A stretch of 64,000 nucleotides of DNA from NCBI GenBank assembly GCA_009917445.1, contig QZEE01000004.1:62001-126000 (forward strand), read 5' to 3'. Position numbers and translations under genes: made by a program. Shown in pieces: positions 27,789 through 36,222 of this stretch. A model generated the notes under the pieces. That model ran no database searches and was not told the DNA's origin. It was given only the letters and a program-made list of their open reading frames with translations. Positions within the stretch are counted from its first letter, which is position 1. Each line of letters starts with the position of its first letter. The stretch is from a bacterium D16-76 (GTDB lineage Bacteria; Bacillota; Clostridia; Oscillospirales; Acutalibacteraceae).

Positions 27789-27818
27789 TTGACATTTTGG
27801 GGCCAATTATGCTATAAT
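27789..27818 (+). promoter_or_regulatory. Promoter of the T-box/trpB unit
   Basis: TTGACA (27789-27794) and TATAAT (27813-27818), both perfect, with an 18-base spacer. Two GGTTACAAA sites lie 80-107 bases upstream of the -35. Confidence 0.92.
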
Positions 27819-27825
27819 GCAGGAT

Positions 27826-28107
27826 AAATAAAGAAAACTTGCAAAACCGATGAGCAGGAGTAGTACCTTTTCGTTGGCTGCGTTAACAGAGAGCCCCGGC
27901 AGGTGGAAGCGGGCAGCGCACAAAAAAGGGAATGGACCTGTGAGGGCCGGCCGAGGCGGAAGCGTTAGGGAGGACGGATGCCCACCGTTACAGGGGCTAG
28001 CGTATGGAAGTACGCGAAAGAGGCGCGCCCTTTTTAGGGCGAATTTAGGTGGTACCGCAGATGCAGCGCATTTGTCCTAAGGATTAGGACGGATGCGCTT
28101 TTTGTTT
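27826..28107 (+). promoter_or_regulatory. Tryptophan T-box riboswitch
   Basis: All landmarks of a T-box leader are present. Stem I begins with the GATGAGCAGGAGTAGTA region, its apical part has ACAGAGAGCC and GGTGGAAGC, and a specifier loop GAATGGACC places the codon UGG (Trp) at 27933-27935. The T-box sequence AGGTGGTACCGC is at 28047-28058. The terminator stem GCGCAT-GTCCTAA / TTAGGAC-ATGCGC spans 28066-28098 and is followed by a U-run to 28107. Uncharged tRNA-Trp should stabilise the antiterminator and switch on the downstream trpB. The specifier assignment is by inspection. Confidence 0.92.
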
Positions 28108-28196
28108 TGTGGGGCGCTGTATGTGTGGCTTTTGTGCAAAAACCTGCGGGAAATACGCGCGGTTTTAATAAACTTTGCCTGGAAAGGAAGATGGAA

Positions 28197-29567
28197 ATGG
28201 AAACGAAAATCCCTTACAAAATTTTTCTGGATGAAAGCGAGATGCCCAAGGCCTGGTACAACCTGCGGGCCGATATGAAAAATAAGCCCGCCCCGCTGCT
28301 GAACCCCGGAACCTTAAAACCCATGACCTTTGAGGAGCTGGCGCCGGTTTTCTGCGACGACCTGGTAAGGCAGGAGCTGGACACAGACACCCGTTTTTTC
28401 GAGATACCAGAGGAAATACGGCAGTTTTACAGGATGTACCGGCCGTCGCCGCTGGTGCGGGCGTACTTTTTGGAAAAAGCGCTGGGGACGCCGGCGAAAA
28501 TCTACTATAAGTTTGAGGGCAACAACACCTCGGGGTCCCACAAGCTGAACTCGGCTATAGCCCAGGCCTACTACGCCAAAAAGCAGGGCCTGAAGGGTGT
28601 GACCACCGAGACCGGCGCGGGCCAGTGGGGCACGGCGCTTTCTATGGCGTGCTCGTATTTTGACCTGGACTGCAAGGTGTACATGGTGAAGGTCTCTTAC
28701 GAGCAGAAGCCCTTTAGGCGGGAGGTCATGCGGACCTATGGGGCGGGGGTGACACCGTCGCCCTCGGAGAACACGGCAGTGGGCCGGAAAATCTTACAGG
28801 AGCACCCGGGCACCGGGGGCAGCCTGGGGTGCGCGATCTCGGAGGCGGTAGAGGTGGCTACCTCGACACCGGGGTATCGGTATGTGCTGGGGTCGGTGCT
28901 GAACCAGGTATTGCTGCACCAGTCTATTATCGGGTTGGAGACCAAGGCCGCGCTGGATAAGTACGGCATTAAGCCGGATATTATCATTGGGTGCGCTGGG
29001 GGCGGCTCTAACCTGGGCGGGCTGATCTCGCCGTTTATGGGGGAGAAGATACAGGGCAAGGCCGATTACCGCTTTATCGCGGTGGAGCCGGCGTCGTGCC
29101 CGTCCTTTACCCGGGGCAAGTACGCCTATGACTACTGCGACACGGGGATGGTGTGCCCGCTTTCTAAGATGTACACGCTGGGGTCTGGGTTTATGCCGTC
29201 GGCCAACCACGCGGGGGGGCTGCGGTACCACGGGATGAGTTCGGTGCTTTCGCAGCTGTATGACGATGGGCTGCTGGAGGCCGTGGCGGTAGAACAGACC
29301 GCCGTGTTTGAGGCGGCGCAGTTCTTTGCCCGGGTGGAAGGTACGCTGCCTGCGCCGGAGTCCAGCCATGCCATACGGGCGGCGATGGATGAGGCTATCA
29401 AGTGCAAAGAAACAGGGGAAGAAAAGACCATCGTATTCGGCCTGACCGGTACAGGGTACTTTGATATGTACGCCTACGCCAAATATAACGATGGGCAGAT
29501 GACGGACTATATCCCCACAGACGAGGAGCTGGCCGAAAGCCTGGCAAAGCTGCCGAAAGTCGAATAA
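28197..29567 (+). CDS. trpB: Tryptophan synthase beta chain, TrpB2 type
   Basis: Product of 456 residues. The ATG at 28197 is preferred because AGGAAG lies six bases before it; 28191 and 28107 are alternatives. The length (standard TrpB is near 400), the long N-terminal arm (KAWYNLRADM) and the motifs NNTSGSHKLNSAI with the PLP lysine, TGAGQWGTALS and GCAGGGSNLGG mark the TrpB2 group, which makes tryptophan from indole and serine (or phosphoserine in some). No trpA or other trp gene is adjacent, so it may salvage indole. The T-box ties it to tryptophan supply. Confidence 0.92.
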   Translation: METKIPYKIFLDESEMPKAWYNLRADMKNKPAPLLNPGTLKPMTFEELAPVFCDDLVRQELDTDTRFFEIPEEIRQFYRMYRPSPLVRAYFLEKALGTPAKIYYKFEGNNTSGSHKLNSAIAQAYYAKKQGLKGVTTETGAGQWGTALSMACSYFDLDCKVYMVKVSYEQKPFRREVMRTYGAGVTPSPSENTAVGRKILQEHPGTGGSLGCAISEAVEVATSTPGYRYVLGSVLNQVLLHQSIIGLETKAALDKYGIKPDIIIGCAGGGSNLGGLISPFMGEKIQGKADYRFIAVEPASCPSFTRGKYAYDYCDTGMVCPLSKMYTLGSGFMPSANHAGGLRYHGMSSVLSQLYDDGLLEAVAVEQTAVFEAAQFFARVEGTLPAPESSHAIRAAMDEAIKCKETGEEKTIVFGLTGTGYFDMYAYAKYNDGQMTDYIPTDEELAESLAKLPKVE

Positions 29568-29629
29568 GCGCAGAATAAAAATAAACGCGAGCCAGCGCCC
29601 TGCCCCACAGCACCCGGCCCTTACGCGGG

Positions 29630-29721
29630 AAGCGAAGCGCGGGATTCTTAAGGGGCGGGCCCCTTAAGTGGGGTGCAGGGGTAAACCCCTGCCCGTCGGA
29701 GACGGCCTTGCCGAAGGCCAT
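29630..29721 (+). repeat. Interspersed AAGCGAAGCG element, copy 2
   Basis: AAGCGAAGCGCGGGATTC, then TTAAGGGG/CCCCTTAA stem, GGGGTGCAGGGGTAAACCCC stem and a third stem GGCCTTGCCGAAGGCC. Same order and orientation as the copies at 1441 and 63088. It fills most of the 29568-29770 spacer; the bases before it hold nothing recognisable. Confidence 0.75.
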
Positions 29722-29770
29722 AAAACCGTCAGGGGGTCTGGGGCGAAGCCCCAAGGCATTCCCGGAAAAA

Positions 29771-29805
29771 GCCTGCGCCTGCCAAAAAGCAGGCGGGGCT
29801 TTTTT
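29771..29805 (+). terminator. Intrinsic terminator
   Basis: GCCTGCGCCTGC region pairs with GCAGGCGGGGC, with a T-run of six. Ends the trpB transcript and isolates degV. Confidence 0.8.
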
Positions 29806-29816
29806 CGCTGGGCCCC

Positions 29817-29845
29817 TTGATTTTTAGAGCGATTGACGATATACT
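29817..29845 (+). promoter_or_regulatory. Promoter of degV
   Basis: TTGATT (29817-29822) and TATACT (29840-29845), 17-base spacer, 38 bases before the chosen ATG. This makes the upstream in-frame ATG at 29817 unusable. Confidence 0.72.
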
Positions 29846-29882
29846 TATTTACAATTGCTGTTCAGAAAGGATGGGGGAACCT

Positions 29883-30746
29883 ATGGATAAAATAAAACTC
29901 TCGACGGATTCTACGGCGGATATCCCCGGAAAATTTTGCAAAGAGCTGGATATAAGCGTGCTGCCGCTGACCATCTTAACAGAAGGGCGGGAATACCGGG
30001 ACGGCGTGGACATAAGCCCCAGCGAGTTTTATAAAATCCTGGAAGAATCGCCTAAGCTGCCTACCTCGGCCCAGGTGGCCACGGCGGCTTACCTGGCGCT
30101 GTTTGAGGAGACCTGGAAGGCGGGTTTTACCCACCAGGTGCATGTGACGATAAACTCCAAGGGCTCGGGCACGTACCAGGCGGCGGTGCTTTCGCGGGAT
30201 ATGTTCTTTGAGGAGCACCCGGAGGCTAAGGAGGGCTTTGCGATCCATTTGATCGACTCGAAGACCTACAGCATGTCTTACGGCACGGCTGTGGTGGAAG
30301 GGGCCCAGCTGGCGGGGAAGGGGGCTTCTGTGGAGGAAGTCATTGCGCACATAAACGATTACCTGAAGCACGCCCGGCCTATGTTTATCCCGCTGGATTT
30401 GAAGTGCGTGAAGAAGTCGGGGCGCATTTCGCCGGCGGCGGCTTTTGTGGGGGACGCCCTGGGGCTGAAGCCTTTGATTACCTTTGAGGATGGGGAGGCG
30501 AAAATCCTTTCGAAAGCCAGGGGGGAGGACAAGGCCATTGCCATGCTGTTAGAGCGCTGCATGCAGGAGCGCCGTCCCGGCACCAACTACACCCTGGTGC
30601 ATGGCAACAACATGAAAGCCTTTGCCAAGCTGAAAAAGGCCTGCCAGAAGGCGATGGACATACCGCCGCTGGCGGAGTATGAGGTGGGGTGCATTATTGG
30701 CATTAACACCGGGCCGAATATGGTGGGGATTTTGTATCGGACGTAA
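29883..30746 (+). CDS. DegV-family fatty-acid-binding protein
   Basis: Product of 287 residues, normal length. Family hallmarks: STDSTADIP at the start, ISVLPLTI, PTSAQVA, STINSKGSGTYQ-type loop (here TINSKGSGTY) and the late GPNMVGILY. DegV/FakB proteins bind an acyl chain and present it to the kinase FakA for phosphorylation. No fakA is visible nearby. The ATG at 29883 follows AAAGGATGGGGG. Confidence 0.92.
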   Translation: MDKIKLSTDSTADIPGKFCKELDISVLPLTILTEGREYRDGVDISPSEFYKILEESPKLPTSAQVATAAYLALFEETWKAGFTHQVHVTINSKGSGTYQAAVLSRDMFFEEHPEAKEGFAIHLIDSKTYSMSYGTAVVEGAQLAGKGASVEEVIAHINDYLKHARPMFIPLDLKCVKKSGRISPAAAFVGDALGLKPLITFEDGEAKILSKARGEDKAIAMLLERCMQERRPGTNYTLVHGNNMKAFAKLKKACQKAMDIPPLAEYEVGCIIGINTGPNMVGILYRT

Positions 30747-30759
30747 ATGTGGATAGTGG

Positions 30760-30794
30760 AAGCGCCTGGCCTGGGATGGGTTGGGCGCTTTTTT
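30760..30794 (+). terminator. Intrinsic terminator after degV
   Basis: AAGCGCC and GGCGCTT with a 17-base loop, then a T-run. Confidence 0.65.
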
Positions 30795-30933
30795 GTGAGG
30801 GATTTGGGAAAAGACCTTGGGGCTGCGCCCCAAACCCCGGCTCACGCCTTTTAGAGCCTCCGGGGGCGAAGGGCACCCCCTACGGCAGGGCCTTGGGGCT
30901 TTGCCCCAACCCCTGCTTAGGGCGCTGAGTCTC

Positions 30934-31003
30934 GTCTGCCGACTCGGTCGGTTCGCAGCTTGTAAACGTTTCGTGAAGCGATACGTTTTGCCACATGGCA
31001 GAC
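30934..31003. other. Multi-stem structured element
   Basis: Outer stem GTCTGCC (30934-30940) with GGCAGAC (30997-31003). Inside are CCGAC-TCG-GTCGG (overlapping the outer stem end) and AAACGT..ACGTTT. It could be an RNA element or a mobile-element end; no match is claimed. Confidence 0.4.
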
Positions 31004-31022
31004 GCTCACCCCCTCGAACCCG

Positions 31023-31063
31023 CCAGGGGCCAAACGTTCGCTTTGCGAACGTTTGGCCCCTGG
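31023..31063. repeat. Perfect 19-bp inverted repeat
   Basis: CCAGGGGCCAAACGTTCGC, a TTT loop, then its exact complement. No T-run follows, so it is not an ordinary terminator. Confidence 0.85.
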
Positions 31064-31096
31064 ACCGCGATTTTTGCTTTGCGTGGGGTTGCTGTA

Positions 31097-31138
31097 AAAA
31101 AGAAATACCCGGCCTTTACCTGGCCGGGTATTTCTTTT
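31097..31138. terminator. Bidirectional intrinsic terminator
   Basis: AAAAGAAATACCCGGCC pairs with GGCCGGGTATTTCTTTT around TTTACCT. It ends the Gfo/Idh gene on the minus strand. Confidence 0.88.
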
Positions 31139-31147
31139 CAGGATGGT

Positions 31148-32251
31148 TTAGATATCTTCTACGTGGATTTCCACTTCGTGGCCGCACTCGCAGGAACGGA
31201 TGATACCGTCGATAATAGCCTGGTTGTAGATGATCTGGCTGGTGGGGATGGGCGCGGTACCGCCCTCCTTTACCGCGTCTACAAAGGAACGGCACTTGAG
31301 GTAGAAGCAGTCGGTCTTATCACCCTTGGGCGAGGGCAGGGGGATGGGGGTATGGGTGGGGGTGCCAAATTCGTCGTGGAAGAGGGTAACATCGCCGCAG
31401 CTGCCGTCCCATGCGCCGCCCCAGAGGGATTCGGGGTTGGCGGGCTCTACCTTGAGGCCGGCGTCGGTACCTAGGAAAAGGGTATTGCCAGTGGTGTCCA
31501 TATGCATGGCCCAGGACATGCGGAAGTCCAGGGTGATGCCCCCTTCCAGGCGGATGAACGCGCCGCAGAAGTCGTCAACAGAGAAGCGGGCGGCGTCTTC
31601 GGGCGGGGTGTACTTGGGGTTTTTGCCGAAGAAGTCGTAGCTGACGGCGGAGACGGTAAGGGGCTTGGGGTACCCCAGGGCGTTCAGGCACATGTCCAGG
31701 GAATAGCAGCCGATGTCGGCCAGGGCCCCTACGCCGGCATAGCGCTTTTCGATGAAGGTGCGGCCGGGGATGCCCCGGCGGCGGCCGCCGCCGGTCTGCA
31801 CGTAGTAGACCTGGCCCAGCTTGCCGCTTTGCACCACTTCTTTTATGCGCTGCATGCGCTCGTCATACCGGGGCTGGAAGCCGATGGTGAGGATTTTGCC
31901 GGTGGCTTTTTCTACCCGGCGCAGCTCTTGGGCGTCCTCCAGGGTGACGGTCATGGGCTTTTCCAGCAGCACGTGGCAGCCGGCTTTCAGGGCGGCTATG
32001 GCGCACTCGGCGTGGGTGGAGTTGTAGGTGCAGACGCTGACGGCGTCCAGCTCTACCTTTTCCAGCATCTCCTGGGCGCTTTCAAAGGCCTGGGCTTCTG
32101 GGAATTCCCAGCGGTCCAGGGCTTCCCGGGCTTTGCCGGGGATGATGTCGGCGCCTGCTACGATTTCTACGTCTTCCATCTTCTTGTAGGCGCGGACGTG
32201 GGAGTTGGAAATGCCGCCGGTGCCAATAATGCCGATCCGGATTTTATCCAT
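31148..32251 (-). CDS. Gfo/Idh/MocA-family NAD(P)-dependent oxidoreductase
   Basis: Product of 367 residues. The N-terminal Rossmann fold starts IRIGIIGTGGISNSHVRAY; the EKPMT motif with the catalytic-region lysine lies near residue 95, and a C-terminal alpha/beta domain follows with GGGRRRGIPGRTF and DIGCYSLDMCLNALG. Family members oxidise sugars, inositols or related polyols. The ATG at 32251 has AAGGAGGG upstream; the frame extends back to 32344 across the promoter and is rejected there. Transcribed alone, divergent from the amino acid transporter. Confidence 0.92.
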   Translation of the reverse strand: MDKIRIGIIGTGGISNSHVRAYKKMEDVEIVAGADIIPGKAREALDRWEFPEAQAFESAQEMLEKVELDAVSVCTYNSTHAECAIAALKAGCHVLLEKPMTVTLEDAQELRRVEKATGKILTIGFQPRYDERMQRIKEVVQSGKLGQVYYVQTGGGRRRGIPGRTFIEKRYAGVGALADIGCYSLDMCLNALGYPKPLTVSAVSYDFFGKNPKYTPPEDAARFSVDDFCGAFIRLEGGITLDFRMSWAMHMDTTGNTLFLGTDAGLKVEPANPESLWGGAWDGSCGDVTLFHDEFGTPTHTPIPLPSPKGDKTDCFYLKCRSFVDAVKEGGTAPIPTSQIIYNQAIIDGIIRSCECGHEVEIHVEDI

Positions 32252-32315
32252 ATGTAAGCCCTCCTTTTGCGGCCCGGGTATTTTTTGTTTAAAATAGGCC
32301 GCAGGCTCTGGGGGT

Positions 32316-32344
32316 ATTATAGCCGGGCGCGGGGGGAAAGTCAA
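32316..32344 (-). promoter_or_regulatory. Promoter of the Gfo/Idh/MocA gene
   Basis: Minus strand TTGACT (32344-32339), 17 bases, TATAAT (32321-32316). Confidence 0.88.
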
Positions 32345-32417
32345 CCTTGTTTTGGGACAAGTTTTGCGGGGGTGGAAGATTCACAATTAAAGTTGGGTTT
32401 AAGGGTAAGGAAACCCC

Positions 32418-32446
32418 TTGCACAAACTGGACAAATATGGTATACT
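32418..32446 (+). promoter_or_regulatory. Promoter of the amino acid ABC transporter operon
   Basis: TTGCAC (32418-32423), 17 bases, TATACT (32441-32446), followed by a short CCCCTAAGGGG palindrome at about 32454-32465 that could be an operator or hairpin. Confidence 0.78.
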
Positions 32447-32508
32447 TTATCCCGCCCCTAAGGGGGTTAAGTTTTGCCCCGGTGGGGCGCAGGAAGGGGA
32501 AACAAGGT

Positions 32509-33228
32509 ATGAGTGAACGGCTGTGGGGGATCTTGACGGATTCTTTCACAAAAATTCTGGTGCCGGGCCTGACCATGACCCTGCCCTTGACGGCTATCGC
32601 CTTTTTTTTCGCTATGATACTGGCGGTCTTTATGGCGCTGGTGCAGTTTGCCCATGTGCCGGTGCTTAAGCAGCTGTCCCGGTTCCATATTTGGGTGTTT
32701 AGGGGGACGCCCCTGCTTTTGCAGCTGTACGTGGTGTTTTACGGGCTGCCGGGCCTGGGGGTGATTATCGACCCCTTTCCGGCGGCGGTGCTGGTGTTCT
32801 CTTTGAACGAAGGTGCCTACTGCGCGGAGATTGTGAGGGCGGCGCTGGAAGCGGTGCCGCCGGGCCAGCTGGAGGCCGGGTACTGCGTGGGCATGTCTTA
32901 TTTGCAGACCATGCGGCGCATTGTGCTGCCCCAGGCTATGCGCACGGCGTTCCCGTCTTTGGCAAACTCTTTGATTGCCATGATGAAGGATACGTCTTTG
33001 GCGTCTACCATTACGGTGACGGAGATGCTGATGTCTACCCAGCGCATTATTGCCCGTACTTATGAGCCTTTGGCTCTTTATATGGAGGCCGGGCTGGTTT
33101 ACCTGCTGTTCTCTACGGTGCTGACCAAGCTGCAGAAGGTGGGCGAACGGAAGCTGGGCGCGTACACCGCTAAGGATGCGCATGTGATTTACCCGAAAAG
33201 GAGGCCTTGGGCAAGATGGTGGAGGTAA
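32509..33228 (+). CDS. Polar amino acid ABC transporter permease
   Basis: Product of 239 residues from the ATG at 32509 (AGGAAGGGG upstream). Several membrane helices and the family signatures FRGTPLLLQLYVVFYGLP and EIVRAALEAVPPGQLEAGYC (the ATPase-contact loop) mark a HisM/GlnP-type permease. It would function as a homodimer with the following ATPase and binding protein. The frame upstream of 32509 covers the promoter and is not coding. It overlaps the ATPase gene by 13 bases. Confidence 0.94.
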   Translation: MSERLWGILTDSFTKILVPGLTMTLPLTAIAFFFAMILAVFMALVQFAHVPVLKQLSRFHIWVFRGTPLLLQLYVVFYGLPGLGVIIDPFPAAVLVFSLNEGAYCAEIVRAALEAVPPGQLEAGYCVGMSYLQTMRRIVLPQAMRTAFPSLANSLIAMMKDTSLASTITVTEMLMSTQRIIARTYEPLALYMEAGLVYLLFSTVLTKLQKVGERKLGAYTAKDAHVIYPKRRPWARWWR

Positions 33229-33953
33229 AGGGGGTCCGTAAGTCTTTTGGGGGCGCCGAGGTGCTGAAGGGCGTGGACCTGCGTGTGGAGCCGGGGGACG
33301 TGGTGGCGGTGCTGGGGCCCAGCGGGTCGGGGAAAACGACCCTGCTGCGGTGCATGAATTTTTTGGAGCGGGCCCAGGCCGGGCTGCTGGTGTTTGACGG
33401 CAAGGAATATGACCTGCAAAAAGCGGGCAAAAAGGAGATTGCGGCCATACGGCAGAAGACGGCCTTTGTGTTCCAGAATTACAACCTGTTTTTGAACAAG
33501 ACGGCTTTGCAGAATGTTACCGAAGGGCTGGTGGTGGCGCGGAAAGTCCCCAAGGCCCAGGCGGAAGAGGCGGGCCGGAGGGCCTTGGACAAGGTGGGGC
33601 TTTCGGACCGGTACGATTATTACCCCAGCCAGCTTTCCGGGGGGCAGCAGCAGCGGGTGGCCATTGCCCGGGCACTGGCCTTGGGGCCGGAGATCCTTTA
33701 CTTTGACGAGCCTACCTCGGCCCTGGACCCGGAGCTTACCGGGGAGGTGCTGGCGGTCATGCGCCAGCTGGCCGAAGAGGGCATGACCATGCTGGTGGTC
33801 ACCCATGAGATGGGCTTTGCCCGAAACGTCTCGAACCGGGTGGTGTTTATGGAGGACGGGGCCGTGGTAGAGGAAGCGCCCTCGAAGGAATTTTTTGAGA
33901 GGCCCAAGTCCCAGCGCACACGGGATTTTCTGCGGCTGATCGCCCAGGAATAG
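33216..33953 (+). CDS. Polar amino acid ABC transporter ATP-binding protein
   Basis: Product of 245 residues, GlnQ/HisP type: Walker A GPSGSGKTT, FVFQNYNLFLNKTALQNV Q-loop region, signature QLSGGQQQR, Walker B EILYFDEPTSALDPE and VTHEMGFARNV. Two starts are possible: ATG at 33216 with AGGAGG 11 bases away, or TTG at 33207 with two bases; the ATG is used here. All catalytic residues are intact. Middle gene of a three-gene operon. Confidence 0.95.
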   Translation: MVEVKGVRKSFGGAEVLKGVDLRVEPGDVVAVLGPSGSGKTTLLRCMNFLERAQAGLLVFDGKEYDLQKAGKKEIAAIRQKTAFVFQNYNLFLNKTALQNVTEGLVVARKVPKAQAEEAGRRALDKVGLSDRYDYYPSQLSGGQQQRVAIARALALGPEILYFDEPTSALDPELTGEVLAVMRQLAEEGMTMLVVTHEMGFARNVSNRVVFMEDGAVVEEAPSKEFFERPKSQRTRDFLRLIAQE

Positions 33954-34034
33954 GGGCGGCCGGCTGGCGTTGTGCGGGGATCGGCTGGTTTTGACGTTTT
34001 TGCTTTTGATTATTTTGAAGGGAGAAAAAAGATT

Positions 34035-34871
34035 ATGCATAAGAGGTTTTTGGCGCTGGTACTGGCACTGTGTTTGACGCTGGCTTTGGCGGCCTGCGGG
34101 GGCGGGGACGCCTCTACGGCGTCTTCGGGGGCGGCGGCTTCTGGGGAAGAGGGTGGCGACCTGCTGGCCCAGATACAGGGCAAGGGCGAGATCACCGTGG
34201 CTATGGAGGGCACCTGGGCCCCCTGGACTTTCCACGATGAGGACGACAACCTGGTGGGCTATGACGTGGAGGTGGCCCAGAAAATCGCGGAAAAGCTGGG
34301 GGTGGAGGTGAACTTCATTGAAGGCGAATGGGACGGGCTGCTGGCGGGTATTGACTCGGGGCGGTATGACATTATGGTAAACGGCGTGAGCGTGGACGAG
34401 GAACGCAGGGAGAAGTACGATTTCAGTGCGCCTTACGCGGCCAACCGCACGGCTGTGATTGTGAAAAGCGATAATGAGGACATCCAGTCTATGGACGATT
34501 TGGAGGGCAAGACCACGGCCAATACCATCACCAGCACCTACGCCAAGATTGCCGAGGCCCATGGGGCGGAGGTCACCGCGGTGGACGACCTGAACCAGAC
34601 CTTTGAACTGCTGCTGGCCGGGCGCATTGACGCCACGCTTAACGACGAGGTGGCCTACTATGACTACATGAAGAGCCACCCGGACGCCCAGATCAAGATT
34701 GCGGTGCTCAGCGACGACGCGGTACAGGTGGCTATACCCATGCGCAAGGGGGAGGAGACCAAGTCCCTGCGGGAAGCTATTGACAAGGCATTGGGGGAAT
34801 TGGCCCAGGAGGGCGTTTTGTCAGAGCTTTCGGAGAAATATTTCGGGGTGGATATCTCGAAAGTGGAGTAA
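34035..34871 (+). CDS. Amino acid ABC transporter substrate-binding lipoprotein
   Basis: Product of 278 residues from ATG 34035 (AAGGGAG upstream). A lipoprotein signal peptide ends LALAACGGG, so the mature protein starts at Cys20 and is membrane-tethered. A Ser/Ala linker precedes a family 3 binding domain: ITVAMEGTWAPWTFHDEDDN, GYDVEVAQKIAEKLGVEVNF, YDIMVNGVSVDEERRE. The pocket pattern fits polar or cystine-type amino acids but no specific ligand can be named. Last gene of the operon. Confidence 0.93.
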   Translation: MHKRFLALVLALCLTLALAACGGGDASTASSGAAASGEEGGDLLAQIQGKGEITVAMEGTWAPWTFHDEDDNLVGYDVEVAQKIAEKLGVEVNFIEGEWDGLLAGIDSGRYDIMVNGVSVDEERREKYDFSAPYAANRTAVIVKSDNEDIQSMDDLEGKTTANTITSTYAKIAEAHGAEVTAVDDLNQTFELLLAGRIDATLNDEVAYYDYMKSHPDAQIKIAVLSDDAVQVAIPMRKGEETKSLREAIDKALGELAQEGVLSELSEKYFGVDISKVE

Positions 34872-34933
34872 GGGCGTGGGCTGCATTTTGTGGCGGTTTT
34901 GGCTGTAAACTGCGGCATATGGCGGTTTTTTTG

Positions 34934-34972
34934 GCCCCCTGGCGTGCTGGCTGCGCCGGGGGGCTGGTTTTT
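34934..34972 (+). terminator. Intrinsic terminator after the amino acid transporter
   Basis: GCCCCCTGGCG and CGCCGGGGGGC form an 11-pair stem (one G-T), followed closely by TTTTT. Confidence 0.82.
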
Positions 34973-35028
34973 GTAAGAGTGTGAGAAAAAAATCACAAAA
35001 ATTTTACGAGGTTTTTGGAGATTGGCTC

Positions 35029-35057
35029 TTGTATTCTTGTGGAAAATGCATTAAAAT
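35029..35057 (+). promoter_or_regulatory. Promoter of gap
   Basis: TTGTAT (35029-35034), 17 bases, TAAAAT (35052-35057), 43 bases before the ATG. AGGAGG precedes the start. Confidence 0.75.
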
Positions 35058-35100
35058 AGTGGTATACAAAACCCTATACCAATTTCAGGAGGTTTTACCA

Positions 35101-36114
35101 ATGTCTGTTAAAGTTGCTATCAATGGTTTTGGCCGTATCGGCCGCCTGGCTTTCCGCCAGATGTTCGGCGCCGAAGGGTATGAGGTCGTGGCTATCAACG
35201 ACCTGACCAGCCCCAAGATGCTGGCCCATCTGCTGAAGTACGACTCTGCCCAGGGCCGCTATGCCCTGTGCGACAAGGTCGAGGCTGGCGAGGACTCCAT
35301 TACGGTGGACGGCAAGACCATCAAGATCTATGCCGAGAAGGACGCTAAGGACCTGCCCTGGGGCGAGATCGGTGTAGACGTTGTGCTGGAGTGCACCGGC
35401 TTCTACTGCTCTTTGGCTAAGAGCCAGGCCCACATTGATGCCGGCGCCAAGAAGGTCGTTATCTCCGCCCCCGCTGGCAGCGACCTGAAGACCATTGTTT
35501 ACTCGGTTAACGAGAAGACCTTGACCGCTGAGGACAAGATCATCTCCGCCGCTTCCTGCACCACCAACTGCCTGGCCCCCATGGCCGACACCCTGAACAA
35601 GTATGCCCCCATCCAGAGCGGCATTATGACCACTGTGCACGCCTTTACCGGCGACCAGATGGTCCTGGACGGCCCCCATCGCAAGGGCGACCTGCGCCGC
35701 GCCCGCGCTGCTGCTGTGAACATCGTCCCCAACAGCACCGGTGCCGCTAAGGCTATCGGCCTGGTTATCCCCGAGCTGAACGGCAAGCTGATCGGCTCTG
35801 CCCAGCGTGTACCCGTACCCACCGGCTCTACCACCCTGCTGGTTGCCGTTGTGAAGGGCGAGAACGTGACGGTTGACGGCATCAACGCCGCCATGAAGGC
35901 CGCTTCTTCCGATTCCTTCGGCTACACCGAAGAGCCCCTGGTTTCTTCCGATATCATCGGCATCACCTATGGCTCTTTGTTCGACGCTACCCAGACCATG
36001 GTTACCGAGATCGGCGACGGGCTGTATCAGGTACAGGTCGTGTCCTGGTATGACAACGAGAACAGCTACACCAGCCAGATGGTGCGCACCATTAAGTACT
36101 TTGCTTCTATCTAA
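35101..36114 (+). CDS. gap: Glyceraldehyde-3-phosphate dehydrogenase, type I
   Basis: Product of 337 residues. N-terminal NAD fold [16 protein letters not shown], catalytic cysteine in [32 protein letters not shown] and the terminal [15 protein letters not shown] are all standard. It oxidises glyceraldehyde 3-phosphate to 1,3-bisphosphoglycerate in glycolysis. Codon use is noticeably more biased (GCT, GGT, AAG, GAC) than in its neighbours, as expected for a very highly expressed gene. The in-frame ATG at 34981 is upstream of the promoter and not used. Own promoter and terminator; pgk is not adjacent. Confidence 0.98.
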   Translation: MSVKVAINGFGRIGRLAFRQMFGAEGYEVVAINDLTSPKMLAHLLKYDSAQGRYALCDKVEAGEDSITVDGKTIKIYAEKDAKDLPWGEIGVDVVLECTGFYCSLAKSQAHIDAGAKKVVISAPAGSDLKTIVYSVNEKTLTAEDKIISAASCTTNCLAPMADTLNKYAPIQSGIMTTVHAFTGDQMVLDGPHRKGDLRRARAAAVNIVPNSTGAAKAIGLVIPELNGKLIGSAQRVPVPTGSTTLLVAVVKGENVTVDGINAAMKAASSDSFGYTEEPLVSSDIIGITYGSLFDATQTMVTEIGDGLYQVQVVSWYDNENSYTSQMVRTIKYFASI

Positions 36115-36152
36115 GCTGGGCTTATCAGGCGCAGCCTTTAAAATGGAATGAG

Positions 36153-36188
36153 AAAGGGCCCCATGGACAAGCTCTGTGGGGCCTTTTT
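36153..36188 (+). terminator. Intrinsic terminator of gap
   Basis: AAAGGGCCCCA pairs with TGGGGCCTTT (one bulged G), then TTTTTATTTTTT. Confidence 0.85.
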
Positions 36189-36222
36189 ATTTTTTGGCGG
36201 ATGAAACGGGACAGGAGGGCAC

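Larger units (their letters stand above)
30795..31096. other. Gene-free hairpin island
   Basis: About 300 bases without a credible gene. In order: GGGGC-TGC-GCCCC near 30819-30832, a GGGGG/CCCCC stem near 30859-30880, GGGGC-TTT-GCCCC near 30894-30907, a larger folded block at 30934-31003, and a 19-base perfect inverted repeat at 31023-31063. The density of secondary structure is much higher than in other spacers. Confidence 0.6.

Noticed and set aside
27850..28080. Open frame inside the T-box leader
   Set aside because: It is explained entirely by the conserved T-box RNA elements and has no ribosome site.
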